A DNA stretch of 41,424 bases from the NCBI GenBank assembly GCA_022824565.1, contig JAJDZQ010000026.1, positions 1-41,424 on the forward strand, read 5' to 3'. The notes under the pieces were generated by a model, which searched no databases, was not told the origin of the DNA, and worked only from the letters and a program-made list of their open reading frames with translations. Shown here piece after piece: positions 1-7,530 of this stretch (positions are counted from its first letter, which is position 1; each line of letters begins with the position of its first letter). Source of the stretch: Anaerolineae bacterium. Its GTDB lineage: Bacteria > Chloroflexota > Anaerolineae > Aggregatilineales > Phototrophicaceae. The position numbers and the translations under genes were made by a program.

Positions 1-1
1 A

Positions 2-382
2 CACCAGCGGCGCGCCCTATATTGCTATACCTTCGCCATCGAGCCAGCTGACTTCGGCGCGACCAACCGACCTGTGGCGCGGGCGCTGACGGCGGAGGGC
101 ATCCCTTGCTGGCCCGGTTACGAGCCGATGTACCGCTACGAGCTGTTTCAACCGACCCAATCCCGCTTGCCTGTGCCATCGGCGTTCCCCGAATACTTCG
201 ACTATTCGCGCCTGCATCTGCCCGTTACCGAGCGCATCAGTGGCGAGACGGGCTTGTGGCTGGGCGAGGCAATCTTCCGCGCGGGGCAGCAAGGAATAGA
301 CGATGTTGTCGCCGCCTTGGGCAAGCTCCAGTCGGCTTTGGCAAGCGATTCTGCGCTGGCCGAGCGAATCGCGGCGCAGTGA
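2..382 (+). CDS. DegT/DnrJ/EryC1/StrS-type aminotransferase, C-terminal part
   Basis: Partial gene; the start lies before the window. The visible 126 residues read in frame from base 2 to a TGA at 380-382. The pattern is the C-terminal end of the PLP-dependent DegT/DnrJ/EryC1/StrS sugar aminotransferases: a segment with GIPCWPGYEPMYR, then LPVTERIS, then a stretch like the end of the small domain (GIDDVVAALGKLQ). Members of this family transfer an amino group to keto-sugars for surface polysaccharides or antibiotics; the substrate cannot be told from the tail. The PLP lysine is outside the window. It ends tail to tail with the thiamine-diphosphate enzyme gene, 58 bp away. An internal GTG at 74 is not a plausible start because homology continues upstream of it. 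Confidence 0.75.
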   Translation, partial: HQRRALYCYTFAIEPADFGATNRPVARALTAEGIPCWPGYEPMYRYELFQPTQSRLPVPSAFPEYFDYSRLHLPVTERISGETGLWLGEAIFRAGQQGIDDVVAALGKLQSALASDSALAERIAAQ

Positions 383-394
383 ACCTGCCTCAAG

Positions 395-420
395 CCCCAA
401 CCCCACCCCCCACCCCCCCC
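395..420 (-). other. G-quadruplex-forming motif between convergent genes
   Basis: Four C-runs on the plus strand (395-398, 401-404, 406-411, 413-420; lengths 4, 4, 6 and 8) are separated by 2, 1 and 1 bases. The minus strand, and the RNA reading out of the minus-strand gene that stops at 441, therefore carries a textbook G-quadruplex motif with very short loops. The last C-run can instead pair with the G-run at 434-439 to give a GC-only hairpin with a 13-base loop. Either structure could slow polymerase or protect the 3' end between the two converging genes. No T-tract is present, so it is not a standard intrinsic terminator. Confidence 0.55.
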
Positions 421-440
421 GAAGCATCAGGATGGGGGGA

Positions 441-2039
441 TTAAGCGGGGTTACTGCTGGTTGGATAGCCGTCTGGATCGAGCATCACATCCAGCAGCAT
501 GGTTGTGCCTTGTTCGAGCCAGGCACGGATGCCGGCCGCGCAGTCCGCTGGTGATTCGACCTTCTGATAGGCCAATCCAAAAGCCGCCGCGATATGCCGA
601 TAATCCGGGTTGGCGAACTCGGTGCCAACCGCCGCCTTCCCGCGCCGCCGTTGCGCCGAACGGATCAAATCCAGCGCGCTGTCATTCATCACAGCCACCA
701 GAACCGACAGTCCCAGCCGCGCCAGCAGCCCGAGTTCACCCAAAACCATAGCCAGCCCGGCATCGCCAGTGATGCAAACGACCGGCTGCCGCGTGACTTT
801 TGCCGCCGCAATCGCGCTGCACAAGCCAAAGCCCATCGCCGACAAACCATTCGACACGAAGTAGCCATTGGGCTGCAGGGCGGGCCATTCCAACGCGGCG
901 AAAATCTTGTGAGAGCCGACATCGGTGCTCAGGATGATGTCAGCGGGCGTATGCGCGCGCAGCAATGTCAGGAAGGCCTGCGGGGAGATGCGTCCGGCCG
1001 CTGCATTGGGGCTGCTTCGCGCTGCCAGCCGCTGCCGAAAGCGCCTTGTCCGCGCCGCGCCCCAGTCTGGCGCAGGCCTTGTTGTCGGCGTGGCGAGCGA
1101 CTCGAGAACTTCGCCAATATCGCCGGTTATTTCTAGCGCGCAATCCAGCCGGGGCGCCTGGTTGCCCCAATTGGCGATCCAGATTAGAGGCGTCGCATAG
1201 TCCCAGGGCTTGACCAGTTCGACCACATCAAAGCCCAGCGCGATGATGCAGTCGGCTTCGTCCAGCAGCGCATAGGCGGGGTCATAGCGGGTCAAACCGA
1301 TGGTGCCGGCAAATAGCGGATGCGCTGCAGAAAGCGCCCCTTTGCTCTTGGGTGTATCCACAACTGGCGCGCCCAGCGACTCTGCCAACTGGCGAATCTG
1401 CGCATAGGGTCGGCCAGGTTCCAGCCCGAGGCCCAGCACGATGATGGGCTTGCGCTTGTCCGCGAGCAGCGTGCGAATCTCGCTCACGGGTGGATTTTGC
1501 GGCGCAGGCTTGGCTGGGGAAGCAGCAGCAGTTGCTTCTGTGATTGGGGCGCTGGCCAGGCTGTTGGGCAGGCTGAGATGCACGGGACCCGGTCTGCCCG
1601 TCCGCGTCAGCCGCAAAGCCTGCTGTATGCGCGCCTGCGCATTGGCAGGGGCGAGCTCGGCGCTGTATTTGCAGATGGGCGCAAACAATGCTTGCAAGTC
1701 CAAAGCCTGATGACTGTGCCTGTCACGCAAATCTGGGTCTGCAGCCGCAGTAATCAGCGCGATGGGCGCGCGATCGAGGTGGGCATGCGCCATGCCCGCG
1801 CAGGCATTGGTTGCGCCCGGCCCCAGTGTTGTCAGCGCGACGCCGATGCGGCCGGTCAGCCGCGCTTCTGTCGCCGCCATATAGCAGGCGCTGCTTTCGT
1901 TTGTGACCAGGACGAACTCGATACCGCGCCGCCATAGCGCATCCAAAGCCTCGACATTTTCTCCGCCCGGCAAACCATAAATGTGCTGTACCCCCGCTGC
2001 TACCAGTTGCTGCGCGAGGGATTCGGCGATAGTTGACAT
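441..2039 (-). CDS. Thiamine-diphosphate-dependent enzyme, acetolactate synthase-like
   Basis: 532 residues, the usual length for the acetolactate synthase/2-oxoacid decarboxylase family. The N-terminal pyrimidine-binding domain starts with HIYGLPGGENVEALDAL, and Glu48 in the TNESSA segment is at the place of the catalytic glutamate that activates the cofactor. A central Rossmann-like domain follows. The C-terminal diphosphate-binding domain shows GDAGLAMVLGE followed about 25 residues later by MND, the GDG...N metal/ThDP motif. The ATG at 2039 was chosen over an in-frame start at 2081 because alignment with the family begins there and an AAGGG-like ribosome site precedes it. Neither the regulatory small subunit (ilvN) nor ilvC is adjacent, so it is probably not the valine/leucine pathway enzyme. 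A 5-guanidino-2-oxopentanoate decarboxylase or another 2-oxoacid decarboxylase is possible, given the divergent aminotransferase. Confidence 0.85.
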   Translation of the reverse strand: MSTIAESLAQQLVAAGVQHIYGLPGGENVEALDALWRRGIEFVLVTNESSACYMAATEARLTGRIGVALTTLGPGATNACAGMAHAHLDRAPIALITAAADPDLRDRHSHQALDLQALFAPICKYSAELAPANAQARIQQALRLTRTGRPGPVHLSLPNSLASAPITEATAAASPAKPAPQNPPVSEIRTLLADKRKPIIVLGLGLEPGRPYAQIRQLAESLGAPVVDTPKSKGALSAAHPLFAGTIGLTRYDPAYALLDEADCIIALGFDVVELVKPWDYATPLIWIANWGNQAPRLDCALEITGDIGEVLESLATPTTRPAPDWGAARTRRFRQRLAARSSPNAAAGRISPQAFLTLLRAHTPADIILSTDVGSHKIFAALEWPALQPNGYFVSNGLSAMGFGLCSAIAAAKVTRQPVVCITGDAGLAMVLGELGLLARLGLSVLVAVMNDSALDLIRSAQRRRGKAAVGTEFANPDYRHIAAAFGLAYQKVESPADCAAGIRAWLEQGTTMLLDVMLDPDGYPTSSNPA

Positions 2040-2101
2040 GGACCCTTGACTCCACTTGCCTGGGCAATCTGCTGGAATCAATTATTGGGCGTGTAACGGC
2101 T

Positions 2102-2130
2102 GTGTCAAGCCGGCAAATCAAGGGTACAAT
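2102..2130 (+). promoter_or_regulatory. Candidate promoter for the class I aminotransferase
   Basis: GTGTCA (2102-2107), a 17-bp spacer, and TACAAT (2125-2130) stand about 40 bp before the ATG at 2171. The -10 matches 5 of 6 consensus positions and the -35 matches 4 of 6. It sits in the short divergent gap shared with the thiamine-diphosphate enzyme. Confidence 0.5.
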
Positions 2131-2170
2131 GCGCCGCTAATTGAATGTTGCATTGTTGCGAGGCTAGAAG

Positions 2171-3412
2171 ATGACATTTGTGAGCGTGCCCAAATCGGGC
2201 ACATTGGCGCTGAACGAAATATCCCAGAACTTGGCGGCGAGCGGACGGCCAATTTACCGTTTTGGCTTTGGCGAGTCGCCTTTCCCGCCACCGCGCCATG
2301 TGCAAAAGGCGCTGCGAAAAGCGGTGATGCGCAAAGACTACACGGCTGTGGCTGGTTTGCCAGAATTGCGCGCCCGCATTGCCGATTTTCATAGCGAAGT
2401 CGATGGTTATCCGATAGGCGCGCAGCAGGTGCTGGTCGCGCCCGGCAGCAAGCCGCTGCTCTTCAATTGTATGCAGGCATTTGAACGCGCCGAAGTCTAC
2501 TTGCCGGCGCCCGCCTATGTGTCGTATGCGCCCATAGCCAGGTTGGCGCGCCACCAGGCTATTCGCATCCAAACAGCCTATGACGTTCGCTGGCGCATCA
2601 CGCCCGAAGCGCTGGAAGAGGCGATCGTCCGCCACAGCAAGCCCGGACGCGAAAAACTGCTGGTACTGAATTATCCTGGCAATCCCGATGGCTTGACCTA
2701 TAGCCGAGCTGAATTGCTGGCGTTGACAGAGGTGCTGCGCCGGCAGGCTGTCTGGGCGATTTCCGATGAAATCTATGCGCTGCTGCATCACCAGGGACAG
2801 CATATTTCGCTGGCCAGCCTCTACCCGGAGCGCACACTGGTATCGACTGGCTTGTCGAAGTGGTGCGGGGCTGGCGGCTGGCGGCTGGGCGCATTGATCA
2901 TGCCGGCTGATGCGCCCGTGGAATTGCATGATGCCTTGATCGGGCTGGGCTCCGAGCTCTATTCTTGCGCGCCAACACCCGTCCAGGCGGCTGCGTTGGC
3001 GGCTTACGAACTCGACAAACGGACACTTCGCTTCTTGCGCGCACAGCGACAAATCTTGTCGGCGACCGGCCGCGTCGTGCACAGCGCCTTGCTGGCGGCG
3101 GGCCTGCGCGTTCATGCCCCACAAGGCGCTTTTTACCTGCTTTGCGATTTTACCTGCTTCGCCGATGCGCTTTTGCAACGGGGCATTCAGCGCGATACCG
3201 AATTGTGCGATTCTCTGCTGTACGAGGCCGGCGTAGCGCTGCTGCCGGGCAGCAAGTTTGGCTTGCCGGCGGAGGCGCTCACGGCACGGCTGGCTTATGT
3301 GGATTTTGACGGCGCGGCGGCTTTGACGACACAGCGCGCGCAAGCAGATCTGCTGCCCCATGCCCAAAAGATGCTGGCGGGCATCGCGGCGCTCGAAAAC
3401 TGGCTCAACTGA
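2171..3412 (+). CDS. Class I/II pyridoxal-phosphate aminotransferase
   Basis: 413 residues, fold type I. The N-terminal arm carries FGFGESPFPPP. NYPGNPDG (around 167-174) is the conserved Asn-Pro region that contacts the cofactor, Asp199 in AISDEIY binds the pyridine nitrogen, and Lys230 in STGLSKW, followed by GGWRLG, is the Schiff-base lysine with the phosphate-binding arginine. It resembles aspartate/aromatic aminotransferases; the amino-acid substrate cannot be fixed from sequence alone. It is transcribed away from the thiamine-diphosphate enzyme, so an amino acid to 2-oxoacid to aldehyde route is conceivable but unproven. The 3' end overlaps the tail of the oppositely oriented TauE/SafE gene by 8 bp. 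Confidence 0.88.
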   Translation: MTFVSVPKSGTLALNEISQNLAASGRPIYRFGFGESPFPPPRHVQKALRKAVMRKDYTAVAGLPELRARIADFHSEVDGYPIGAQQVLVAPGSKPLLFNCMQAFERAEVYLPAPAYVSYAPIARLARHQAIRIQTAYDVRWRITPEALEEAIVRHSKPGREKLLVLNYPGNPDGLTYSRAELLALTEVLRRQAVWAISDEIYALLHHQGQHISLASLYPERTLVSTGLSKWCGAGGWRLGALIMPADAPVELHDALIGLGSELYSCAPTPVQAAALAAYELDKRTLRFLRAQRQILSATGRVVHSALLAAGLRVHAPQGAFYLLCDFTCFADALLQRGIQRDTELCDSLLYEAGVALLPGSKFGLPAEALTARLAYVDFDGAAALTTQRAQADLLPHAQKMLAGIAALENWLN

Positions 3413-4139
3413 AGAGCAACAGATAAACGCTCAGCGCCAGCAGCGGAACCATCATCAGCCACTCAAATGCGCGTTGGTCGATGCGGTCGATGAGCTTGCG
3501 CGCGACCAGCACAGCCGGCGGGATCAACACGAAGACCCAGGCAATGCTTTGCAAACGTGCCAGGTCGAAGTTGCCGATGTGCACAAAGGCGGGCAGCTTG
3601 GTCAGGTTCATCACCGCGAAGAACAAGGTGGTTGTGCCGATAAAACGCCGCGGTGTCATGTGTGGCTGCAGCAGCAGGTAGGCTGTGAATGGCGGCGCGC
3701 CTACATTCGCCAGGGTCGAGCCAAAGCCAGACGCCCACCCGGCGAAATAGCCATGCCATTTGCGCGGATGATAATCTACGCTGGTCAACTGATCGCGGAC
3801 GATCTTGAAGCCCAGCGCCAGCAAAGTCAAAGCCCCGATGATGCGCTTCAAGGTAACAGCGTCAATGGCATTCAACGCCGCCGCGCCAGTCAGCACGCCC
3901 AACAAGCCCGGCAGCAGCATCAGCGCGATATAACGTCGATCCCATTGTCGCCAATAGAAGTAGAGCGCGAAGGCATCGGCAAATAGCAACAGCGGCAAGA
4001 CCAAAGCCACGGCGACCTGCGGCTCGATTATCAGGGTCAGCAGGGGCACAGTCAGCGCAACCGGCACCGGACCGCCCAAACCACCTTTGGAGAAGCCGAC
4101 CAGGATGCCGACCAGGCCGAAAATCACGATCTCTGTCAT
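3405..4139 (-). CDS. TauE/SafE family membrane permease
   Basis: 244 residues, almost entirely hydrophobic, with about eight predicted membrane spans in two similar halves. The first half begins VGILVGFSKGGLGGP and the second has FAGWASGFGSTLANVGAPP, the internally repeated glycine-rich signature of the TauE/SafE (DUF81) family. Members export or import sulfite, sulfoacetate or other small organosulfur anions; the actual substrate is unknown here. The ATG at 4139 was preferred to an in-frame start at 4244 because the upstream 35 residues are basic, not conserved in character, and overlap a TATAAT-like element. It converges with the aminotransferase gene with an 8-bp overlap of coding ends. 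Confidence 0.85.
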   Translation of the reverse strand: MTEIVIFGLVGILVGFSKGGLGGPVPVALTVPLLTLIIEPQVAVALVLPLLLFADAFALYFYWRQWDRRYIALMLLPGLLGVLTGAAALNAIDAVTLKRIIGALTLLALGFKIVRDQLTSVDYHPRKWHGYFAGWASGFGSTLANVGAPPFTAYLLLQPHMTPRRFIGTTTLFFAVMNLTKLPAFVHIGNFDLARLQSIAWVFVLIPPAVLVARKLIDRIDQRAFEWLMMVPLLALSVYLLLFS

Positions 4140-4173
4140 AGTTGCGCCTTGTCCGCTGCGATTGGCTGGGGCA

Positions 4174-4179
4174 ATTATA
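4174..4179 (-). promoter_or_regulatory. Candidate -10 element for the TauE/SafE gene
   Basis: Read on the minus strand this is a perfect TATAAT, 34 bp before the start codon at 4139. No good -35 hexamer lies 16-18 bp upstream, so the promoter call rests on the -10 alone. Confidence 0.35.
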
Positions 4180-4245
4180 GACACAGGCCTGTACAATCGT
4201 CCAACACGGCGCAGGAGGTACTGCAGAGTTGTTGATGCCTGCATC

Positions 4246-4459
4246 TACCACCGAGTAAACCAAGTGTAGGTTGCTGGCATTGCCGGAAATGGTTGCGCTA
4301 GGAGCGAAATTGACGCGGGCGGTTCACCGCTAGACAACGCCAGATTGCAAAGTCGTCCTGTTTGGGCGCACAGATCGCGTAGCCACAGACCGGCAGCACA
4401 GCGCAAATTCTATGCTTTACGCTCGGTGTACTCTATTTTACTCGGTGTATTCGGTGGTA
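4246..4459. repeat. 214-bp intergenic segment with inverted ends (MITE-like)
   Basis: This fills most of the 358-bp gene-free gap 4140-4497. It begins TACCACCGA (4246-4254) and ends TCGGTGGTA (4451-4459), a perfect 9-bp inverted pair. A second perfect 11-bp pair lies just inside (4249-4259 with 4437-4447). The right end also holds 9-base units CTCGGTGTA at 4422-4430 and 4441-4449 and TTCGGTGGT at 4450-4458. No open reading frame or RNA gene is seen inside. A related sequence lies on the far side of the methyltransferase gene at 5329. It may be a non-autonomous mobile repeat or a dispersed genomic repeat; no target-site duplication is evident. Confidence 0.5.
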
Positions 4460-4482
4460 AAAGATTATGAGCCGATTGACCT

Positions 4483-4488
4483 GGGGAG
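4483..4488 (+). promoter_or_regulatory. Ribosome binding site that supports a TTG start
   Basis: GGGGAG lies 9 bases before the TTG at 4498. No ATG or GTG in the same frame lies closer, so this site is the main support for the TTG start of the methyltransferase. Confidence 0.6.
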
Positions 4489-4497
4489 CACAGCGAT

Positions 4498-5301
4498 TTG
4501 GACGAGAAGCAGCTAAATGACGAAGGGCGCGCGATCTGGGATAACAAGGCGCGCTTCTGGGATGCCCTGCACGGCGACGGCGGCAACATCTTTCACCAGC
4601 GACTCATCGAGCCGAGCGTCCTGCAGCTGCTGGACTTGTCTGCGGGCGAGCGCGTGCTGGATATCGGCTGTGGCAATGGCGCGCTGGCCAGGCGCATGGC
4701 CCAGCTGGGCGCGCAAGTCGAGGCGATCGATTTCAGCCCAAAGATGATCGAACTGGCTCGACAGCGCAGCCCGGCCCGCACGACAATCAACTACCAGGTT
4801 GTCGATGCCACCGATGAAACCGCGCTGCAGAGTCTGGGCGCGCGCAGCTACGCCGCCATCACCTGCACGATGGCTTTGATGGACATGCCATCCATATCAC
4901 CGCTCTTCCGCGCTGCCAGCCAGTTGCTGAAAAAAACGGGCTGCCTGGTCTTTGCCACGGCGCACCCGGCATTCAACTCCAACAACCCGGTTTTCCTGCG
5001 CGAAAAAGAAGACCGCGCTGGCCAGGTGCAAGACCGCTATGGCATCAAGCTATTTGCCTACCTGGATATGCCGCCGGTCAAAGGCGCTGGAGCGCCGGGC
5101 GAGCCCATGCCGCATACCTACTATCACCGTCCGCTGTCTGCGCTGCTGGACGATGCGTTCGCTGCTGGCTTCGTGCTGGACGCGCTGCTCGAGCCCGCCT
5201 TTACGCAAGCAGACGCAGCCCAGGCAGACGGGTTGACCTGGGCGAACCTGTGGCAGATTCCCCCGGTCTTGACGGGGCGCTTGGTTCTATTGCCAAAGTG
5301 A
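4498..5301 (+). CDS. Class I SAM-dependent methyltransferase
   Basis: 267 residues. SAM-binding motif I is VLDIGCGNG at residues 53-61, followed by an acidic residue at the end of the second strand (VEAIDFSP), as in ubiquinone/menaquinone-type and other small-molecule methyltransferases. ATAHPAF and later aromatic patches suggest an organic substrate, not a nucleic acid, but it cannot be named. The start is a TTG with a good ribosome site. The gene stands alone, with repeat-bearing spacers on both sides (4246-4459 and 5329-5411), and its neighbours on each side run on the opposite strand. This is the part of the window most like an inserted accessory gene, though its base composition is not clearly different. 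Confidence 0.85.
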   Translation: MDEKQLNDEGRAIWDNKARFWDALHGDGGNIFHQRLIEPSVLQLLDLSAGERVLDIGCGNGALARRMAQLGAQVEAIDFSPKMIELARQRSPARTTINYQVVDATDETALQSLGARSYAAITCTMALMDMPSISPLFRAASQLLKKTGCLVFATAHPAFNSNNPVFLREKEDRAGQVQDRYGIKLFAYLDMPPVKGAGAPGEPMPHTYYHRPLSALLDDAFAAGFVLDALLEPAFTQADAAQADGLTWANLWQIPPVLTGRLVLLPK

Positions 5302-5328
5302 AACCATCAAAAGTTCAACAAGAAATAA

Positions 5329-5411
5329 ACCACCGAGTTCAGCGAACCCAGTAAGCGCACCGGGTCGAAAAAAACCGCTGTGCCCTCTGTGCCCTCTGTG
5401 TCCTCTGTGTA
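5329..5411. repeat. Repeat with ACCACCGAG arm and four 9-bp tandem units
   Basis: ACCACCGAG at 5329-5337 matches the inverted ends of the element at 4246-4459. Then come four 9-base units in a row at 5376-5411 (CGCTGTGCC, CTCTGTGCC, CTCTGTGTC, CTCTGTGTA). The two parts are roughly inverted in sense, so the block could fold. It lies between the methyltransferase stop (5301) and the end of the B3/B4 gene (5425). Similar CTCTGTG/CTCGGTG repeats are, as I recall, scattered in several bacterial genomes; their function is not established. Confidence 0.6.
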
Positions 5412-5424
5412 TAAAAACTGTGTC

Positions 5425-6126
5425 TTAGATAGCTGTGTTCTCGCTGTTCAATACAGCCGACTCATGCTCTCCACCTGCGTGCGCCGAAAGCAGCGATAAC
5501 AAGTCTGCCAAGGCGCGCTCAATATCGGGCTGGGCAGCTGCGTGATGCGCTTCGATAGCAATGACGACATCGGCGGTTGTCGCTTGGGCTGCGCTGGTGA
5601 AGCTCTGTCGCCAGCACCAACGCCGCGCCACAACCATCTGTGTGGCATCGGAAAATATCACTTCGCCAGGCGCAGGATGCATGACTTCGGCGCTGCGCAA
5701 TTCTGTATAGGCTTCGCTGCCATCGGAATAATGCACGGTGATGGGCAGGGCAATTTGCTGCGTATCCATGACAGCGACCGGTAACCCATAGCGAATGCTC
5801 ACCAGGTTGCCAATATCAACCAATGTATTGATGCAGGGGATATCGCCTTTTTTGGTCAGGCGGCGCAGCAAGGCTTCGGCAGCGCTGCGATAGCGGGTCG
5901 GCGATACGCCAAAGCCGCTGAATGCCCGACGCCAGGCGCTCAACGAGGGCAGCTCGCTCAAAGGGGTAGCGCCGATTCGCGCTTTGACAGCCGCCTGTTC
6001 TGCCAGGTAGGCATTTTGCAGGTCGGGCGGTGAAGGCGGGTTGGACAAACCGCGCGCGACGATGATGCCCGCCACCAGGCTCGGATAATTCTCTAGGATG
6101 CGCGCATCATATCGAAAACTCGCCAT
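5425..6126 (-). CDS. Stand-alone B3/B4 (tRNA-synthetase editing-like) domain protein
   Basis: 233 residues that look like the B3/B4 domain of phenylalanyl-tRNA synthetase beta chain without the rest of the enzyme. Typical stretches are the WRRAFSGFGVSPTRYRSA region, the NTLVDIGNLVSIRYGLPVAVMD core, and PAPGEVIFSD near the end of the domain. In PheRS this domain hydrolyses mischarged Tyr-tRNA; free-standing versions are widespread and may edit tRNAs or bind amino acids, but few have been tested. The ATG at 6126 lies inside the end of the upstream MFS gene (20-bp overlap), so the two are very likely co-transcribed and translationally coupled. The function in this organism is an inference from the fold only. 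Confidence 0.8.
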   Translation of the reverse strand: MASFRYDARILENYPSLVAGIIVARGLSNPPSPPDLQNAYLAEQAAVKARIGATPLSELPSLSAWRRAFSGFGVSPTRYRSAAEALLRRLTKKGDIPCINTLVDIGNLVSIRYGLPVAVMDTQQIALPITVHYSDGSEAYTELRSAEVMHPAPGEVIFSDATQMVVARRWCWRQSFTSAAQATTADVVIAIEAHHAAAQPDIERALADLLSLLSAHAGGEHESAVLNSENTAI

Positions 6127-7396
6127 GGGTTGCCTCCGTCAATTCGCGCTTTTCGACAGCGCGCACAATCCAGATCCAAAGCAGCAGCGGCACAATCGCC
6201 ACCAGCGCCGACAAATAGACGATATGCGCGATATTATCGCCGCCCGCCGCGTCTATCAACAAGCCAATGGCAACGATGCTGATGCTCTGCACAAATTCAA
6301 AGCCGGCGAAATCCAGCGAAAACATGCGCCCCAAATAGTCGTCTGGCACGATCTGCTGGATGATGACCGAGCTATAGGTCCAATTGACCGAACCGCCCAT
6401 CGCGCGCACGACCACCGCCACCGCCAGTAATTCCAGAGACGGCGCCAAGCCCCACAGCAACCAGCCCAGCACAATCAGCGCGAAACCAACAATGATCAAG
6501 CGGCGCAGCGCCCGCACCGAATCATCGCTGAAGCGGTTGGTCAGCAGAGGACCCACCACCGCGCCAACGCCAAATGCCGCCCACAACAGCGCCATCGAGG
6601 TGACGCCTTGCTCGCCCAGCACAAAAACCTGCGTGCCATAGATAATCAGCAAGGTATCTGAACTGGTGATACTCTGCGCGCTTTTTACAAACAGGGCGGC
6701 CGCAGTTACGGGATGCCGCAGCAGATAGCGCAAGCCATCGACAAAAGTCCGCTGCGACTTGTCGAGCATTTTGCGCGCCGGCTGCCCGAGCTCTGAACGA
6801 GGCTTCGCGGGCACGACAACAGTCATCACCAGCAGCGCCGAGACCACGAAAGTCAGCGCGTCGATGACCAGGGCGGCTTGGATGCCAAAAGCCTGCGCCA
6901 CCAGCCCGCCCGTGATCGCTCCCACCGCCAGCATGGCCGACCAGGTGATGCTGCTCAGTGTATTGCCCACGACCAGTTGGTGCCGGTACAAGATGCTCGG
7001 CATAATGGCATTGCGGGCCGGCTCGAATATGGACGAAACCAAAAATTGCATCACGACGAAGACATAAATAAGCGGCAGGTAGTCGGGCGATTGCGTGGTG
7101 AAAAGCAAGCCCGTGACAGCCAGCGCGCGCAGCAAATCGCTGATGATGAGCAGTCGTTTGCGGTCGAAGCGGTCTGCCAGCACGCCAGCCAGCGGACGCA
7201 TCAGCAGCGGCGGGATCATGCGCGCGATCAAAAAGCCGCTCACGGCGATGCCCTGATAGCCCGTGCCTTCGGTATACGACACGATCAGCGCCGATATGAC
7301 GATCGTGCTAAACCAGTCGCCCAAGAGGCTGACCAACTGCGCTCCCCACAATTTGGCGAAGTCGCGGTTGCTGCCGATGAGTCGGATATATTGCAT
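6107..7396 (-). CDS. Major facilitator superfamily transporter (drug/siderophore-exporter type)
   Basis: 429 residues with about 12 hydrophobic spans. The loop after the second span carries GVLADRFDRKRLLI, the MFS motif A, and the N-terminus NRDFAKLWGAQLVSLLGDW is typical of the MFS_3/EntS-like exporters. The ligand is unknown. The ATG at 7396 was chosen over an in-frame start at 7531, which would put a long non-hydrophobic leader in front and overlap crcB; an AGGGG ribosome site precedes 7396. The stop codon lies 20 bp inside the B3/B4 gene that follows on the same strand. A stray link between exporter and editing-type domain, such as resistance to an amino-acid analogue, is possible but speculative. 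Confidence 0.88.
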   Translation of the reverse strand: MQYIRLIGSNRDFAKLWGAQLVSLLGDWFSTIVISALIVSYTEGTGYQGIAVSGFLIARMIPPLLMRPLAGVLADRFDRKRLLIISDLLRALAVTGLLFTTQSPDYLPLIYVFVVMQFLVSSIFEPARNAIMPSILYRHQLVVGNTLSSITWSAMLAVGAITGGLVAQAFGIQAALVIDALTFVVSALLVMTVVVPAKPRSELGQPARKMLDKSQRTFVDGLRYLLRHPVTAAALFVKSAQSITSSDTLLIIYGTQVFVLGEQGVTSMALLWAAFGVGAVVGPLLTNRFSDDSVRALRRLIIVGFALIVLGWLLWGLAPSLELLAVAVVVRAMGGSVNWTYSSVIIQQIVPDDYLGRMFSLDFAGFEFVQSISIVAIGLLIDAAGGDNIAHIVYLSALVAIVPLLLWIWIVRAVEKRELTEATHGEFSI

Positions 7397-7472
7397 AGGG
7401 TGCCCCTGTTCGCCGCGCCAGTGTACAGCATGACCAGCCGGCATGCACGGCACAAATGCGCCTCTGCCCGCA

Positions 7473-7501
7473 TTGACAGCCCCCGTTCGCTGGCATAGGA
7501 T
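7473..7501 (+). promoter_or_regulatory. Promoter for crcB-uppP
   Basis: A perfect TTGACA (7473-7478), a 17-bp spacer, and TAGGAT (7496-7501) lie 29 bp before the crcB ATG, with the GGAGG ribosome site at 7518-7522 in between. No fluoride riboswitch fits in this short leader. Confidence 0.7.
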
Positions 7502-7530
7502 ACGCCTGTCGGCAAACGGAGGCGCGCGCA

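Noticed and set aside
2105..3367. A 420-codon minus-strand frame opposite the class I aminotransferase
   Set aside because: Antisense shadow of a gene with complete PLP motifs.
5362..5375. A T-run on the minus strand downstream of the B3/B4 gene as an intrinsic terminator
   Set aside because: Seven T residues are present but no stem precedes them; the upstream bases are the 9-bp repeat.
7397..7530. A fluoride riboswitch before crcB
   Set aside because: The TTGACA promoter leaves only about 23 leader bases, and the conserved riboswitch core is not seen.
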